Source: Pseudomonas sp. KNUC1026 (GTDB lineage: Bacteria; Pseudomonadota; Gammaproteobacteria; Pseudomonadales; Pseudomonadaceae). From it: DNA of 64,000 nucleotides. Positions 24,697 through 35,369 of this stretch are shown piece by piece (position 1 is the first letter of the stretch; every line of letters starts with the position of its first letter). The DNA lies in NCBI RefSeq assembly GCF_021650705.1, contig NZ_CP087138.1, positions 682,001-746,000 on the forward strand, written 5' to 3'. Made by a program: the position numbers and the translations under genes. Under the pieces are notes generated by a model. The model made no database searches. It saw nothing but the letters and a program-made list of their open reading frames with translations, and was not told the origin of the DNA.

Positions 24697-27600
24697 ATGG
24701 CAAGTTTGATCGGTGTTGTCAGCAAGGTAGTGGGCCAGGTATTTGCGGTGGGCCCTGGTGGCAACCGTCGCTTGTTGGTCGAAGGCGACCGCGTCTATGC
24801 AGGTGAAACCCTGGACACCGGCATTGGCGGCGCTGTGGCCGTGCACATGCAGAACGGTAGCGAACTGACCCTCGGCCGCGGCAGCAGCCTGGAGCTGACC
24901 CCGCAGTTGCTGGCTGGTGAGGCTCCCGTGCTGCAGGTGCAGGACGCCGACCCCTCCAATACCCAGTTGACCGATGTCGAGCGCTTGCAGCAGGCGATCG
25001 CTGCGGGCGACGACCCGACGCTGAACGCCGAACCCACCGCCGCAGGCCCCAACAGCCCTGCTGCCACTTTGAATGGGCCTGCAGGCAGCCTGGGCGGCGG
25101 CCATTCGTTCGTATTGCTCGAAGCGGTCGGTGGCTCCGTGACCCCTGTTATCGGCTTTCCGACCGAGGGCCTGGTGGTCAACCCTGAGTTCCCACAGCCC
25201 GTGGTCGGCGACCTCAACGTGAACCAGGCGGCGCCTGGCACTACGACCCCGCCTGTCACTCCTCCGGTTACTCCGCCGGTCAACAACCCTGTGATCATTG
25301 GCGACCTGGATAACAACGGCCCAGAGCACACCGTCTACGAAGCCAACCTGAGCAACGGCACCGATCCTAATGCCGATGCCCTGACCAAACGTGGCAGCTT
25401 CACGGTCGACGCCAAGGATGGCTTGGCGTCGCTCACCATCGATGGCGTGCAGGTGATTGCCAATAACACACTGGTCGGCACCAGCATTGTCGGGCAGGAC
25501 GGCAACACGCTGACCATCACCGGTTATGACGCCAGCACCCAGACCATCAGTTACAGCTACACCCTAAGCCAGGCGCAGACCAACACTGGCAAAGCGGGCG
25601 AGGCGCTTTACGAAGACTTCAAAGTGGTCGCCACTGACCCGCAAGGCGACAGTGATACCGCCTGGCTGAACGTGAAGATCGTCGACGATGCCCCAATCGC
25701 CGCCGACGACACCAGCACCGTCGCCACCGAACAAACCCCGACCGTCACCGGCAACGTGCTGGACAACGACAAGGTCGGCGCCGACAGCAACGCCACTCCG
25801 GTTACCGCGCAAACGCTCGTGGGCGAGTTCGGCACGCTGACCCTGAACAACGACGGCAGCTACAGCTACACCCTGAAACCGGGCACCGTGCTGCCGAACG
25901 GCTTCAGCGGCAGCGACGTGTTCCAGTACACCCTCACCGACGGTGACGGCGACAGCACCACCGCCAAACTGACCGTACCGGTCGGCGGCGTCGACCACGG
26001 CGTGACCATCATCGGCCTGGACAACAAAGGCCCTGAACACACCGTCTACGAAGCCAACCTCAGCAACGGCACCGACCCGAACGCTGCGGCCCTGACCGTC
26101 AAGGGCAGCTTCAACATCGATGCCAAGGACGGCCTGACCTCGCTGACCATCGATGGTGTGCAGATCATCACCAACGACAAGCTGGTCGGCACCAGTGTCG
26201 TTGGCCAGGATGGCAACACCCTGACCATCACCGGCTACGACGCCAGCACCCAGACCCTGAGCTACAGCTACACGCTGAGCGAAGCGCAGTCGAACCTGGG
26301 CAAAGCGGATCAAGCGCTGTTCGAAGACTTCCGTGTGGTCGCTACCGACCCGCAAGGCCAGACCGACTTCGCCTGGTTGAACGTCAAGATCGTCGACGAT
26401 GCCCCAATCGCCGCCGACGACACCAGCACCGTCGCCACCGAACAAACCCCGACCGTCACCGGCAACGTGCTGGACAACGACAAGGTCGGCGCCGACAGCA
26501 ACGCCACTCCGGTCACCGCGCAAACGCTCGTGGGCGAGTTCGGCACGCTGACCCTGAACAACGACGGCAGCTACAGCTACACCCTGAAACCGGGCACCGT
26601 GCTGCCGAACGGCTTCAGCGGCAGCGACGTGTTCCAGTACACCCTCACCGACGGTGACGGCGACAGCACCACCGCCAAACTGACCGTACCGGTCGGCGGC
26701 GTCGACCACGGCGTGACCATCATCGGCCTGGACAACAAAGGCCCTGAACACACCGTCTACGAAGCCAACCTGAGCAACGGCACCGACCCGAACGCTGCGG
26801 CTTTGACCGTCAAGGGCAGCTTCAACATCGATGCCAAGGACGGCCTGACCTCGCTGACCATCGATGGTGTGCAGATCATCACCAACGACAAGTTGGTGGG
26901 CACCAGTGTCGTTGGCCAGGATGGCAACACCCTGACCATCACCGGCTACGACGCCAGCACCCAGACCCTGAGCTACAGCTACACGCTGAGCGAAGCGCAG
27001 TCGAACCTGGGCAAAGCGGATCAAGCTCTGTTCGAAGACTTCCGTGTGGTCGCTACCGACCCGCAAGGCCAGACCGACTTCGCCTGGCTGAACGTGAAGA
27101 TCGTCGACGACGCCCCCATCGCCGCCGACGACACCAGCACCGTCGCCACCGAGCAAACCCCGACCGTCACCGGCAACGTGCTGGACAACGACAAGGTCGG
27201 CGCCGACAGCAACGCCACTCCGGTCACCGCGCAAACGCTCGTGGGCGAGTTCGGCACGCTGACCCTGAACAACGACGGCAGCTACAGCTACACCCTGAAA
27301 CCGGGCACCGTGCTGCCGAACGGCTTCAGCGGCAGCGACGTGTTCCAGTACACCCTCACCGACGGTGACGGCGACAGCACCACCGCCAAACTGACCGTAC
27401 CGGTCGGCGGCGTCGACCACGGCGTGACCATCATCGGCCTGGACAACAAAGGCCCTGAACACACCGTCTACGAAGCCAACCTCAGCAACGGCACCGACCC
27501 GAACGCTGCGGCCCTGACCGTCAAGGGCAGCTTCAACATCGATGCCAAGGACGGCCTGACCTCGCTGACCATCGATGGTGTGCAGATCATCACCAACGAC

Positions 27601-30600
27601 AAGCTGGTCGGCACCAGTGTCGTTGGCCAGGATGGCAACACCCTGACCATCACCGGCTACGACGCCAGCACCCAGACCCTGAGCTACAGCTACACGCTGA
27701 GCGAAGCGCAGTCGAACCTGGGCAAAGCGGATCAAGCGCTGTTTGAAGACTTCCGTGTGGTCGCTACCGACCCGCAAGGCCAGACCGACTTCGCCTGGCT
27801 GAATGTGAAGATCGTCGACGATGCGCCTATCGCCAAGCCTGATTTCAACACCGCGTCGGATCACAACACCCGCATCAGCGGCAACGTGCTGAGCAACGAC
27901 CTGATCGGTGCCGACAGCAACGAGCGACCAGTGACCGCCCAGGCCAACGTCAAAGGCACTTACGGCACGCTGAACCTCAACAGCGACGGTACCTACACCT
28001 ACACGCTGAACGCTGACAGCGATGCCTACAAGGCGATCATTCCTGGCCAGCACGCCGAGGAGCATTTCCGGTACCAGATCACCGATGGTGACGGCGATAC
28101 CGCCACCTCCTGGCTCAACATCCAGGTCAACAACATCATCGACCCGATCACCCTGAACATTGCTCAGGACACCCTGACCATTCAGGAAAGCGCGCTGCCG
28201 GGCGGCACGCACGAGAACAAGGACGGCCAGACCGTTGACGGCACCTTCAAGGTCGATACCGCCGATGGCGTGCAGAACCTGAAAGTCGGTGGCGTGGATG
28301 TGGTCAAGGACGGCCAGGTGATGATCGACCAGGACGGCGCATCGGCGAAAACGCCGTACGGTACCTTCACCGTGACCGGCTACTCTGACGGCACCGTGTA
28401 CTACAAGTACACCCTCGAAAAGGCTGCCGACCATGCGCCGGGGCAGGGGGCCAACACCCTCGATGACAATATCGCTATCGTCGCCGAGAGCCGCGGGCGC
28501 GAGGTTGCTACCGGCGAGCTGCACATGCGCATCGTCGACGACGTGCCTACCGCCAGCCAGGAAAGCCCGGTACTGGACGTGCATAACGCCGGCACCAACC
28601 TGATGCTGGTGCTCGACACCTCCAACAGCATGAACGGCGACAGCAAGGTCGGTAACCTGTCGCGCCTGGAGTTCGCCAAGCAGGCCATCGATACATTGAT
28701 TGGCCAATACCAGGACCTGGGCGATGTGCGCGTGCAGATCGTCACCTTCAACACCTACGCCAACCAGCTCGAGTCCCGCTGGATGACCGCCGACCAGGCA
28801 CGTGAAGTGCTCAAGGACATCACTGCCTCGGGTGGCACCAACTACGACTACGCCCTGGACAAGGCCGGCGAAGCCTGGAGTGCGCCGGGCGCGCTGGAGA
28901 AAGGCCAGAACGTCAGCTACTTCCTGTCCGATGGCAACCCCACGCTCTCCGATCAGCAGCCGCTGCCGGTCAAAGGCGTGCAGAGCGGCCGTGAAACCGA
29001 GCCGGGTGTGGGCGATGGCATCGATGCCAAGGAAGCCCTGGCGTGGGAAGGTTTCCTTCGTGACCACCAGATCAAGTCCTACGCCATCGGCATGGGCCCG
29101 AGCCTGGATACCAAATACCTTGACCCGATCGCCTATGACGGCGTGCTGGGGCAGGACAAGGACGCGCAATGGGCGCGCAACCTCAGCGACCTGCCCGAAG
29201 CGCTCGCGGGGACCGTGACCAGTGCACCGGTCAGCGGCTCGCTGGTGGGTGAGGGCGGTTTCGGAGCCGATGGTGGGCACGTCAGTGCGCTGACCGTCGA
29301 CGGCGTGACCTGGACTTACGTACCGGCCAATGGCCGAGAGCTGAGCAGCGTTCAAGCCAGCGACCCGAACGCCAAGTACAGCTTCAACCCCGCGAGCGGC
29401 GAGCTGACCATCAGCACCGCGCACTCGGGTGAGCTGTCGGTCAACCTCAATACCGGTGCCTATCAATACGCGCTGAAAAACGGCAACAGCGGCGGCTACC
29501 GCGAGAACATCACCTTCACGCTGGAAGACCATGACCGCGACACCGCCAGCTCTTCGCTGGTGGTTACGGTCAAGGCTGCGGCCGAGGGTGACTTCACCGC
29601 CAACAACGTCAATCGGCTGCGCGTGCTGGACGATGCGCGCACCATCGAGCGTTCGGATTTCCACGCTAACACCGCGATTCTGCTGGCGACGGTATTGGTA
29701 GCGGGCACGTTGGGTACGCCTGAGAATGGTCGCCTGTCCGATGCCCTGACCGTGACACTGCATAAAGGTGAAACGCTGGACGTCAGCCAGCTCGACGGCA
29801 AGGCAGCGGTGTTGAGCTGGGCTGGCAGCGATGGCGTTTACCACACCTTGGGCAAGGATGGCTTCACTGCCGACCACGACGGCCAGTACCACATCAAGGT
29901 CACTGCTTCGCCGGTGGCTGCGGCGCAGGCCCAGGACAGCGACTACAGCCTGCAGCTGGGGCTGCATTATGGCCAGCCGCAGGTTGAAACCCAGCCAGCG
30001 CAACCCAATCGGGTCGAGGTGCAGTCGGTCGAGCACACCAGCCACGCCCGTGTAGCGGTGGCCCAGGCCGCAGAGCATGCGGACTCGGCCAATGCCCAAG
30101 CCAAGGCTGGCGGTGAAAAAACGCAGCCACATGAGCTGAGCACGTTGCTGGGCGATGAGCACGAGCAGCCACTGTTGACCTCCGCCCAGGGCGAGCAGGG
30201 CCATGATGTGCTAGTAGCTGGCAGCGGCAACGAGGTGCTGAGCGGCGGCGCGGGTGCCAATACCTTCACTTGGGAACCGGGCAGCAGCGGCCACGATGTA
30301 GTGACCGACTTCAAGCCTGGCGTGGACACGCTCGACCTGAGCCAGCTGTTGGGTGATGTGGCCAAGAGCGGCTCGCTGGATGACTTCTTCAAAGTCACCC
30401 AGAACGGCAAGGGCGATGATGTCAGCACGACCCTGATCGTCGGCAAAGGCAGCAATGCCCAGTCGATCGAGCTTGAGCACGTGAACCTGGCCGAGCAGTA
30501 CCACGCTACTACGCAAGCCAATGGTGGCAATGGGCTGGTGGTCAGTGCCCACGACGTGATCAACGGCCTGCTGGGCGACCATTCGCTGAAGGTCGAAGTG

Positions 30601-30606
30601 TCCTGA
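24697..30606 (+). CDS. Large RTX-type surface adhesin with LapG-type retention module and vWA domain
   Basis: A 1,969-residue type I secreted adhesin of the LapA/MapA/LapF class. Residues 1-110 form the retention module (MASLIGVVSKVVGQVFAVGP onward) with the LapG-type site TAAG at residues 114-117. A proline/threonine linker leads to four 237-residue units (about 199-1146), each combining a DUF5801-like part (GNTLTITGYDAST) and a VCBS/cadherin-like part (GTLTLNNDGSYSYTL). A half unit follows, then a von Willebrand A domain (about 1303-1500) with MIDAS motif DTSNS, GGTNYDYAL and LSDGNPT. The C-terminus has one RTX-like block (GSGNEVLSGGAGANTFTW) and a type I secretion tail. The start at 24697 is set by GGAGGA six bases upstream; an in-frame ATG at 24676 precedes that site. 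In known systems LapG cleaves at TAAG when c-di-GMP is low, releasing the adhesin. Confidence 0.92.
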   Translation: MASLIGVVSKVVGQVFAVGPGGNRRLLVEGDRVYAGETLDTGIGGAVAVHMQNGSELTLGRGSSLELTPQLLAGEAPVLQVQDADPSNTQLTDVERLQQAIAAGDDPTLNAEPTAAGPNSPAATLNGPAGSLGGGHSFVLLEAVGGSVTPVIGFPTEGLVVNPEFPQPVVGDLNVNQAAPGTTTPPVTPPVTPPVNNPVIIGDLDNNGPEHTVYEANLSNGTDPNADALTKRGSFTVDAKDGLASLTIDGVQVIANNTLVGTSIVGQDGNTLTITGYDASTQTISYSYTLSQAQTNTGKAGEALYEDFKVVATDPQGDSDTAWLNVKIVDDAPIAADDTSTVATEQTPTVTGNVLDNDKVGADSNATPVTAQTLVGEFGTLTLNNDGSYSYTLKPGTVLPNGFSGSDVFQYTLTDGDGDSTTAKLTVPVGGVDHGVTIIGLDNKGPEHTVYEANLSNGTDPNAAALTVKGSFNIDAKDGLTSLTIDGVQIITNDKLVGTSVVGQDGNTLTITGYDASTQTLSYSYTLSEAQSNLGKADQALFEDFRVVATDPQGQTDFAWLNVKIVDDAPIAADDTSTVATEQTPTVTGNVLDNDKVGADSNATPVTAQTLVGEFGTLTLNNDGSYSYTLKPGTVLPNGFSGSDVFQYTLTDGDGDSTTAKLTVPVGGVDHGVTIIGLDNKGPEHTVYEANLSNGTDPNAAALTVKGSFNIDAKDGLTSLTIDGVQIITNDKLVGTSVVGQDGNTLTITGYDASTQTLSYSYTLSEAQSNLGKADQALFEDFRVVATDPQGQTDFAWLNVKIVDDAPIAADDTSTVATEQTPTVTGNVLDNDKVGADSNATPVTAQTLVGEFGTLTLNNDGSYSYTLKPGTVLPNGFSGSDVFQYTLTDGDGDSTTAKLTVPVGGVDHGVTIIGLDNKGPEHTVYEANLSNGTDPNAAALTVKGSFNIDAKDGLTSLTIDGVQIITNDKLVGTSVVGQDGNTLTITGYDASTQTLSYSYTLSEAQSNLGKADQALFEDFRVVATDPQGQTDFAWLNVKIVDDAPIAKPDFNTASDHNTRISGNVLSNDLIGADSNERPVTAQANVKGTYGTLNLNSDGTYTYTLNADSDAYKAIIPGQHAEEHFRYQITDGDGDTATSWLNIQVNNIIDPITLNIAQDTLTIQESALPGGTHENKDGQTVDGTFKVDTADGVQNLKVGGVDVVKDGQVMIDQDGASAKTPYGTFTVTGYSDGTVYYKYTLEKAADHAPGQGANTLDDNIAIVAESRGREVATGELHMRIVDDVPTASQESPVLDVHNAGTNLMLVLDTSNSMNGDSKVGNLSRLEFAKQAIDTLIGQYQDLGDVRVQIVTFNTYANQLESRWMTADQAREVLKDITASGGTNYDYALDKAGEAWSAPGALEKGQNVSYFLSDGNPTLSDQQPLPVKGVQSGRETEPGVGDGIDAKEALAWEGFLRDHQIKSYAIGMGPSLDTKYLDPIAYDGVLGQDKDAQWARNLSDLPEALAGTVTSAPVSGSLVGEGGFGADGGHVSALTVDGVTWTYVPANGRELSSVQASDPNAKYSFNPASGELTISTAHSGELSVNLNTGAYQYALKNGNSGGYRENITFTLEDHDRDTASSSLVVTVKAAAEGDFTANNVNRLRVLDDARTIERSDFHANTAILLATVLVAGTLGTPENGRLSDALTVTLHKGETLDVSQLDGKAAVLSWAGSDGVYHTLGKDGFTADHDGQYHIKVTASPVAAAQAQDSDYSLQLGLHYGQPQVETQPAQPNRVEVQSVEHTSHARVAVAQAAEHADSANAQAKAGGEKTQPHELSTLLGDEHEQPLLTSAQGEQGHDVLVAGSGNEVLSGGAGANTFTWEPGSSGHDVVTDFKPGVDTLDLSQLLGDVAKSGSLDDFFKVTQNGKGDDVSTTLIVGKGSNAQSIELEHVNLAEQYHATTQANGGNGLVVSAHDVINGLLGDHSLKVEVS
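25291..28134 (+). repeat. Four tandem 711-bp repeats inside the adhesin gene
   Basis: Units begin at 25291, 26002, 26713 and 27424, an exact 711-bp period (237 codons). Units 2 and 3 are nearly identical at DNA level, including synonymous positions, with differences limited to scattered bases. Unit 1 diverges in its first half and unit 4 in its second half. This points to recent duplication or gene conversion in the middle. Repeats this similar can also be miscounted in assembly. Confidence 0.92.
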
Positions 30607-30817
30607 CAGCGCCGCTGGCGGGCTCAGCAGGTGGCGCAAGCTGCCTGCTGGCCTGTACCGGAATCGCCAGGCAGTTATCCACTGGCCTGGCGTAGCCCCG
30701 AGGCTTCGGCATTGCGCCAGGTTGCCTGCTCATCGGCATAATGCCACTACATCGCACGATCAGACATTTGCTGATACGCTCAGCAACGCCCAATGCCAGC
30801 TCCTCGGGAGCCCTTTC

Positions 30818-32297
30818 ATGCCCAATTCGAATCGCGCCTGCCCGGTCGTGTTCCCCCACACCGCGCGCGCCTCGCGTGACCCGCTGTCGGATATCGAACT
30901 GTTGCACAGCATCAGCGTTGCGCTGATCGGTGAACAGGACCGCGAAGCGCTGTATGGCAAGATCGTCGACGCGGCGGTGGCCATCACCGGTTCGCAGTTC
31001 GGCACCATGCAGATGCTTTGCCCCACAGGCGACCAGTCCGGGCATGGCGGGCAGTTGCAATTGCTCTACTCCCATGGCTTGCCCCCCGAGGCCATAGATT
31101 TCTGGCAATGGGTCGATACCAGCGCGCGCAGCAGCTGCGCCCAGGCGCTCACCTTGCGCCAGCGGGTGATCATCCCCGACTTCGAACAATGGCCGGCGAT
31201 TGCCGGGACCAAAGACCTGATGGCTTTTCGCCGGGCAGGCATCCGTGCGGCGCAAACCACGCCGCTGATGACCCGGGACGGCCAATTGCTGGGCATGATT
31301 TCCACTCACTGGCGCGACCCCCATCACCCTAGCGCCCGTGACCTGCGCCTGCTCGATATTCTCGCTCGCCAGGCGGCCGATCTGCTGGAGCGCACTGCGG
31401 CCGAAGAAGCCTTGCGCCTTTTCAATGAAAACCTCGAGCAGCGTGTGCAGGAACGCACCGCCGAGCTGCTCCAGGCCGAGGAAAAGCTGCGCCAGTCGCA
31501 GAAGATGGAAGCGGTCGGGCAGCTTACCGGCGGCCTGGCTCACGACTTCAACAACCTGCTGGCGGGCATCTCAGGCGCCTTGGGCATGATGGAGCGACGC
31601 ATCGAACAAGGCCGGCCCGAAGACCTGGCCAAGTACCTTGTAGCGGCCCAAGGGGCGACCCAGCGTGCCGCATCGCTCACTCATCGGCTGCTGGCGTTCT
31701 CGCGCCGGCAGGCACTGGACCCGCGCCCCACCGATGTCAATGTGCTGATGCATGGCATGGTCGAGCTGGTGCAGCGCACGGTAGGGGCACGCATTCTCAG
31801 TCAAGACCGAGGCGGCCGATGAGCTATGGCAAGCCCGGGTAGACGCCGGCCAACTGGAAAACGCACTGCTCAATCTCTGCATCAACGCCCGTGACGCAAT
31901 GCCGGAGGGCGGGCACATGACCCTGCGCACCCGCAACCACAGGCTCGCCGTGCAAGGCCAACACAGCACCGCGTTGCCGGCTGGCGATTACCTGTGCCTG
32001 AGCGTCACCGATACCGGTACCGGGATCGCACCGGACATCCTGGCACGGGTATTCGAGCCCTTCTTCACCACCAAGCCGGTGGGCCAGGGCACCGGCCTGG
32101 GCCTGTCGATGATCTACGGGTTCGCCCAGCAGTCTGGCGGCGGGGTGGGCATCACCTCGGTGGTGGGGCAGGGTACCGAGGTGTCGATCTATCTGCCGCG
32201 CTGTCATGAGGCAGCTGCTGGCCAAACCGGTATTGCGCCGGTTGCCGAACCCTCGAACATCGTTGCCATGGCACCGCACATCGCGGTGCATGCCTGA
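30818..32297 (+). CDS. GAF-domain sensor histidine kinase (one frameshift)
   Basis: Soluble histidine kinase of about 492 residues. A GAF-like sensor (about 30-190; IELLHSISVALIGEQDREAL) is followed by a coiled coil, the phosphoacceptor box [19 protein letters not shown] (His near residue 242) and an ATPase domain with [23 protein letters not shown] and [12 protein letters not shown]. It lacks the C-terminal receiver that its relative at the right edge of the window has, and no response regulator is adjacent. The frame breaks near 31800; one extra base restores KTEAADELWQARVDAGQLEN. The start at 30818 has GGGAG about 8 bases upstream. The signal and target are unknown. Confidence 0.83.
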
Positions 32298-32345
32298 CTC
32301 CGGCAAGGCCGAGATTTGCAGCGCCGACGCAGGCGCGGGTTCCGA

Positions 32346-32933
32346 TCAGTGGTGGCGAGGCTTGAGCAGCGCGGGCTTTTCATCCGGCGCGTGGCTGATC
32401 AGGTAGAGGCCGGTCAGGATTTCCGGGATCTGCACGATCATCTCGTCCAGCAGGTCGGCATCGCGTGCGATGTCAGCGAATTCGGGTTGCTCGTCGAACA
32501 GCCCGGAAGCCGCCATGATCGGCAGCAGCAGCTCGCTCACCTCATCCTCGGCAGTGTCGAACCAGGCAGCCTCGCGCAGGAACACCCCCTCCATGAAGCC
32601 AATGCACCAGCCGCGCAGGTCGGACTCGTCGGGTTCATCGCCCAGGTCCAGGTCGCAGGGCAGCTCGAACTCGTCGTCACTGGCCAGCTGGCGGGCAATG
32701 TGAGCCTTGAGCGCGACCAACGTGGTTTCGACTTCCTCGCGCTGGGCATCGCCACTGTAGTGAGGCTCCTCGGCGAACAGCGCATCGATCCATTCGCGCT
32801 CAGGCACTGGCTCGGCGCAGATCGACAACGCAGTGAGGTAGCCGTGCGTGGCAATGTAGTCCAGCGCTTCCTCGTGCAGGTCATCGGCGTCGAGGAAAAC
32901 TTGCAGGCGTGTGAGTTGCTCAGCGAAGGACAT
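32346..32933 (-). CDS. YecA/UPF0149-family protein
   Basis: An acidic 195-residue protein. The arrangement [20 protein letters not shown] followed by [18 protein letters not shown] is typical of UPF0149 (YecA/YgfB) proteins, all-helical proteins of uncertain role. The C-terminus [16 protein letters not shown] has no zinc-binding SEC-C motif. The ATG at 32933 was chosen because codons upstream do not match the family. Divergent from recQ. Confidence 0.75.
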   Translation of the reverse strand: MSFAEQLTRLQVFLDADDLHEEALDYIATHGYLTALSICAEPVPEREWIDALFAEEPHYSGDAQREEVETTLVALKAHIARQLASDDEFELPCDLDLGDEPDESDLRGWCIGFMEGVFLREAAWFDTAEDEVSELLLPIMAASGLFDEQPEFADIARDADLLDEMIVQIPEILTGLYLISHAPDEKPALLKPRHH

Positions 32934-33138
32934 TGAGGGGCTACCTTGGGGGGTGGGGACAAAGGTCAATTCTAGGCCCTGCATGGGCATTAACGCCAGC
33001 GACCGGACCAACGCGCCCCGCTGGGGTATACTGCCGCGCTCAACGTCTGGTTCACCTGTGGTTACGTTTTCGCCGCAGCGCCATGCGTTTTCTCATCCAC
33101 ACTTCGCGGCGAGTGTTTCCAAGGGGTCAGAGGTTACG

Positions 33139-35277
33139 ATGCACGAACAGGCACTGCGCGTTCTCAAGGATGTATTCGGCTATGACAGCTTCCGTGGCCG
33201 TCAGGGCGAGATCATCGAGCGCGTGGCCAACGGCGGCGATGCGCTGGTGCTGATGCCCACTGGCGGCGGCAAGTCGCTGTGCTACCAGGTGCCGGGGTTG
33301 CTGCGAGGAGGCCTGGCGGTGATCGTCTCGCCGCTGATCGCGCTGATGGACGATCAGGTCGCGACCCTCGACGAACTGGGTGTGGCCGCCGCCGCGCTGA
33401 ACTCCACGCTCGATGCCGAGCAGCAGCGGCAGTTGGCGGTTCGCCTGCGCCAGGGCGAGGTCAAGATGCTTTATCTTGCGCCGGAGCGCCTGGTGCAGCC
33501 GCGCATGCTCAGCTTTCTGCAGCAACTGGACATCGCCCTGTTCGCCATCGACGAGGCGCACTGCGTTTCGCAGTGGGGCCATGACTTCCGCCCCGAGTAC
33601 CTCGAGCTGGGCCGCCTGGCCGAGTTGTTCCCGGATGTCCCGCGCATCGCACTGACCGCCACCGCCGACAAGCGCACCCGTGAAGAAATCGTCAACCGCC
33701 TGCACCTGCACGACGCCGAGCGGTTTCTTTCAAGCTTCGACCGGCCCAACATCTTTTACCGCATCCTGCCCAAGGAACAGCCCCGCAAGCAGTTGCTGAG
33801 CTTTCTCGCCCAGCGCAAGGGCGATGCAGGCATCGTCTATTGCCTGTCACGCAAGAAGGTCGATGACGTGGCTGCCTTTCTCTGCGAGCAAGGCTATCCG
33901 GCGCTGCCTTATCACGCCGGGCTGCCGGCCGACCTGCGGGCCTTCCACCAGAAGCGCTTTCTCAATGAAGAAGGGCTGATCATGGTAGCCACCATCGCGT
34001 TCGGGATGGGCATCGACAAGCCCAACGTGCGTTTCGTCGCGCACATGGACCTGCCCAAGTCGCTGGAGGCGTATTACCAGGAAACCGGCCGCGCCGGCCG
34101 CGATGGCCTGCCAGCCGATGCCTGGATGGCTTATGGGCTTCAGGATGTGCTGATGCTCAAGCAGATGATGCAGAACTCCGAAGGCGACGAGCGCCACAAG
34201 CGGGTCGAGCAGCACAAGCTCGATGCCATGCTGGCCCTGTGCGAAGAAACCCGCTGCCGCCGCCAGGTGATGCTTGCCTATTTCGATGAAGACCTGCCCC
34301 AGCCTTGCGGGCATTGCGACAACTGCATCGATGGCGTGCAAACCTGGAATGCCACCGAGCCTGCGCGCCAGGCGTTGTCGGCGGTGTATCGCACCGGCCA
34401 GCGCTATGGCGTTGGGCATCTGGTCGATGTACTGCTGGGCAAGGACAACGAAAAGGTCCGCCAGGCAGGGCACCAGCAACTGGCGGTGTTCGGGGTGGGC
34501 AAGGGCATGGCCGATGGCGAGTGGCGCACGCTGTTCCGCCAACTGGTCGCCCGTGGCCTTGCCGACATCGACCTCGAAGGTTTCGGCGGCTTGCGCCTGA
34601 CCGACGCGTGCCGCCCACTGCTGCGCGGCGAACAGGAGCTGGAACTGCGCCGCGATACCAAGCCGCAAGTGGCCGCCCGCTCCAGCAGCGGTGGCAGCCC
34701 GGCCAGCCAGTTGGTGCGCGGCGAGGAGCGCGAGCAGTGGGAAGCGCTGCGGGCCCTGCGCCGGCGCCTGGCCGAAGAGCACAAAGTGCCGCCCTACGTC
34801 ATCTTCCCCGATTCCACCCTGCTTGAAATGCTGCGCAGCCAGCCGCGCGACCTTGGCGACATGGCTCAGGTCAGCGGCGTGGGTGCGCGCAAGCTCGAAC
34901 GCTACGGGCAAGCGTTTCTGGAAGTGCTCGCCGGTGGCGAGGCGCCCGCGGCGCAGGCATCGCCCACCGACCTGCGCCATGAGCTGGTGAGCCTGGCCCG
35001 TGCCGGCATGACGCCCGCGCAGATCGCCGGGCAACTCAAGTGCAGCGAGAAGAACGTCTACAGCCTGCTCGCCGAACTGATCGGTGAGCAGCAACTGTCG
35101 CTCGAGCAGGCACTGGACCTGCCCGAGGATCTACTCATGGAATTGCAGGACGCCTTCCTCGATGGCGAGGGTGAGTTGCCTCCGGTCAGCGAGGTCCAGC
35201 CTCTGTTTGCCAGCCGCGTGCCCGATGGCGTCCTGCATTGCGTACGCGCCGCCTTGCTGGCCGAGTTCGAGCTATGA
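33139..35277 (+). CDS. recQ: ATP-dependent DNA helicase RecQ
   Basis: A 712-residue RecQ. Helicase motifs are complete: Walker [17 protein letters not shown] as [27 protein letters not shown], and [10 protein letters not shown]. The zinc-binding cysteines follow ([16 protein letters not shown]), then the winged-helix RQC domain and an HRDC domain (about residues 530-605; [20 protein letters not shown]). A further 100-residue helical C-terminal extension is common in Pseudomonas RecQ. It unwinds DNA 3'-5' in recombination and fork repair. No frameshift. Confidence 0.95.
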   Translation: MHEQALRVLKDVFGYDSFRGRQGEIIERVANGGDALVLMPTGGGKSLCYQVPGLLRGGLAVIVSPLIALMDDQVATLDELGVAAAALNSTLDAEQQRQLAVRLRQGEVKMLYLAPERLVQPRMLSFLQQLDIALFAIDEAHCVSQWGHDFRPEYLELGRLAELFPDVPRIALTATADKRTREEIVNRLHLHDAERFLSSFDRPNIFYRILPKEQPRKQLLSFLAQRKGDAGIVYCLSRKKVDDVAAFLCEQGYPALPYHAGLPADLRAFHQKRFLNEEGLIMVATIAFGMGIDKPNVRFVAHMDLPKSLEAYYQETGRAGRDGLPADAWMAYGLQDVLMLKQMMQNSEGDERHKRVEQHKLDAMLALCEETRCRRQVMLAYFDEDLPQPCGHCDNCIDGVQTWNATEPARQALSAVYRTGQRYGVGHLVDVLLGKDNEKVRQAGHQQLAVFGVGKGMADGEWRTLFRQLVARGLADIDLEGFGGLRLTDACRPLLRGEQELELRRDTKPQVAARSSSGGSPASQLVRGEEREQWEALRALRRRLAEEHKVPPYVIFPDSTLLEMLRSQPRDLGDMAQVSGVGARKLERYGQAFLEVLAGGEAPAAQASPTDLRHELVSLARAGMTPAQIAGQLKCSEKNVYSLLAELIGEQQLSLEQALDLPEDLLMELQDAFLDGEGELPPVSEVQPLFASRVPDGVLHCVRAALLAEFEL

Positions 35278-35369
35278 CACACGCCTGCGCCTGCCTTGCG
35301 CGTTGGCACGGGGCATGCTTAGCTCACTAACCAATTATTCGAACGCGTCTTCTGAACCGTGAGTTTTCT

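Noticed and set aside
24167..24703. Small leftward frames in the adhesin/TolC intergenic region
   Set aside because: No ribosome site, no family resemblance, and they cover the expected promoter region.
25564..30204. A 1,546-residue open frame antisense to the adhesin
   Set aside because: It mirrors the 711-bp repeats and biased codon use of the real gene, has no ribosome site and shows no recognisable domain.
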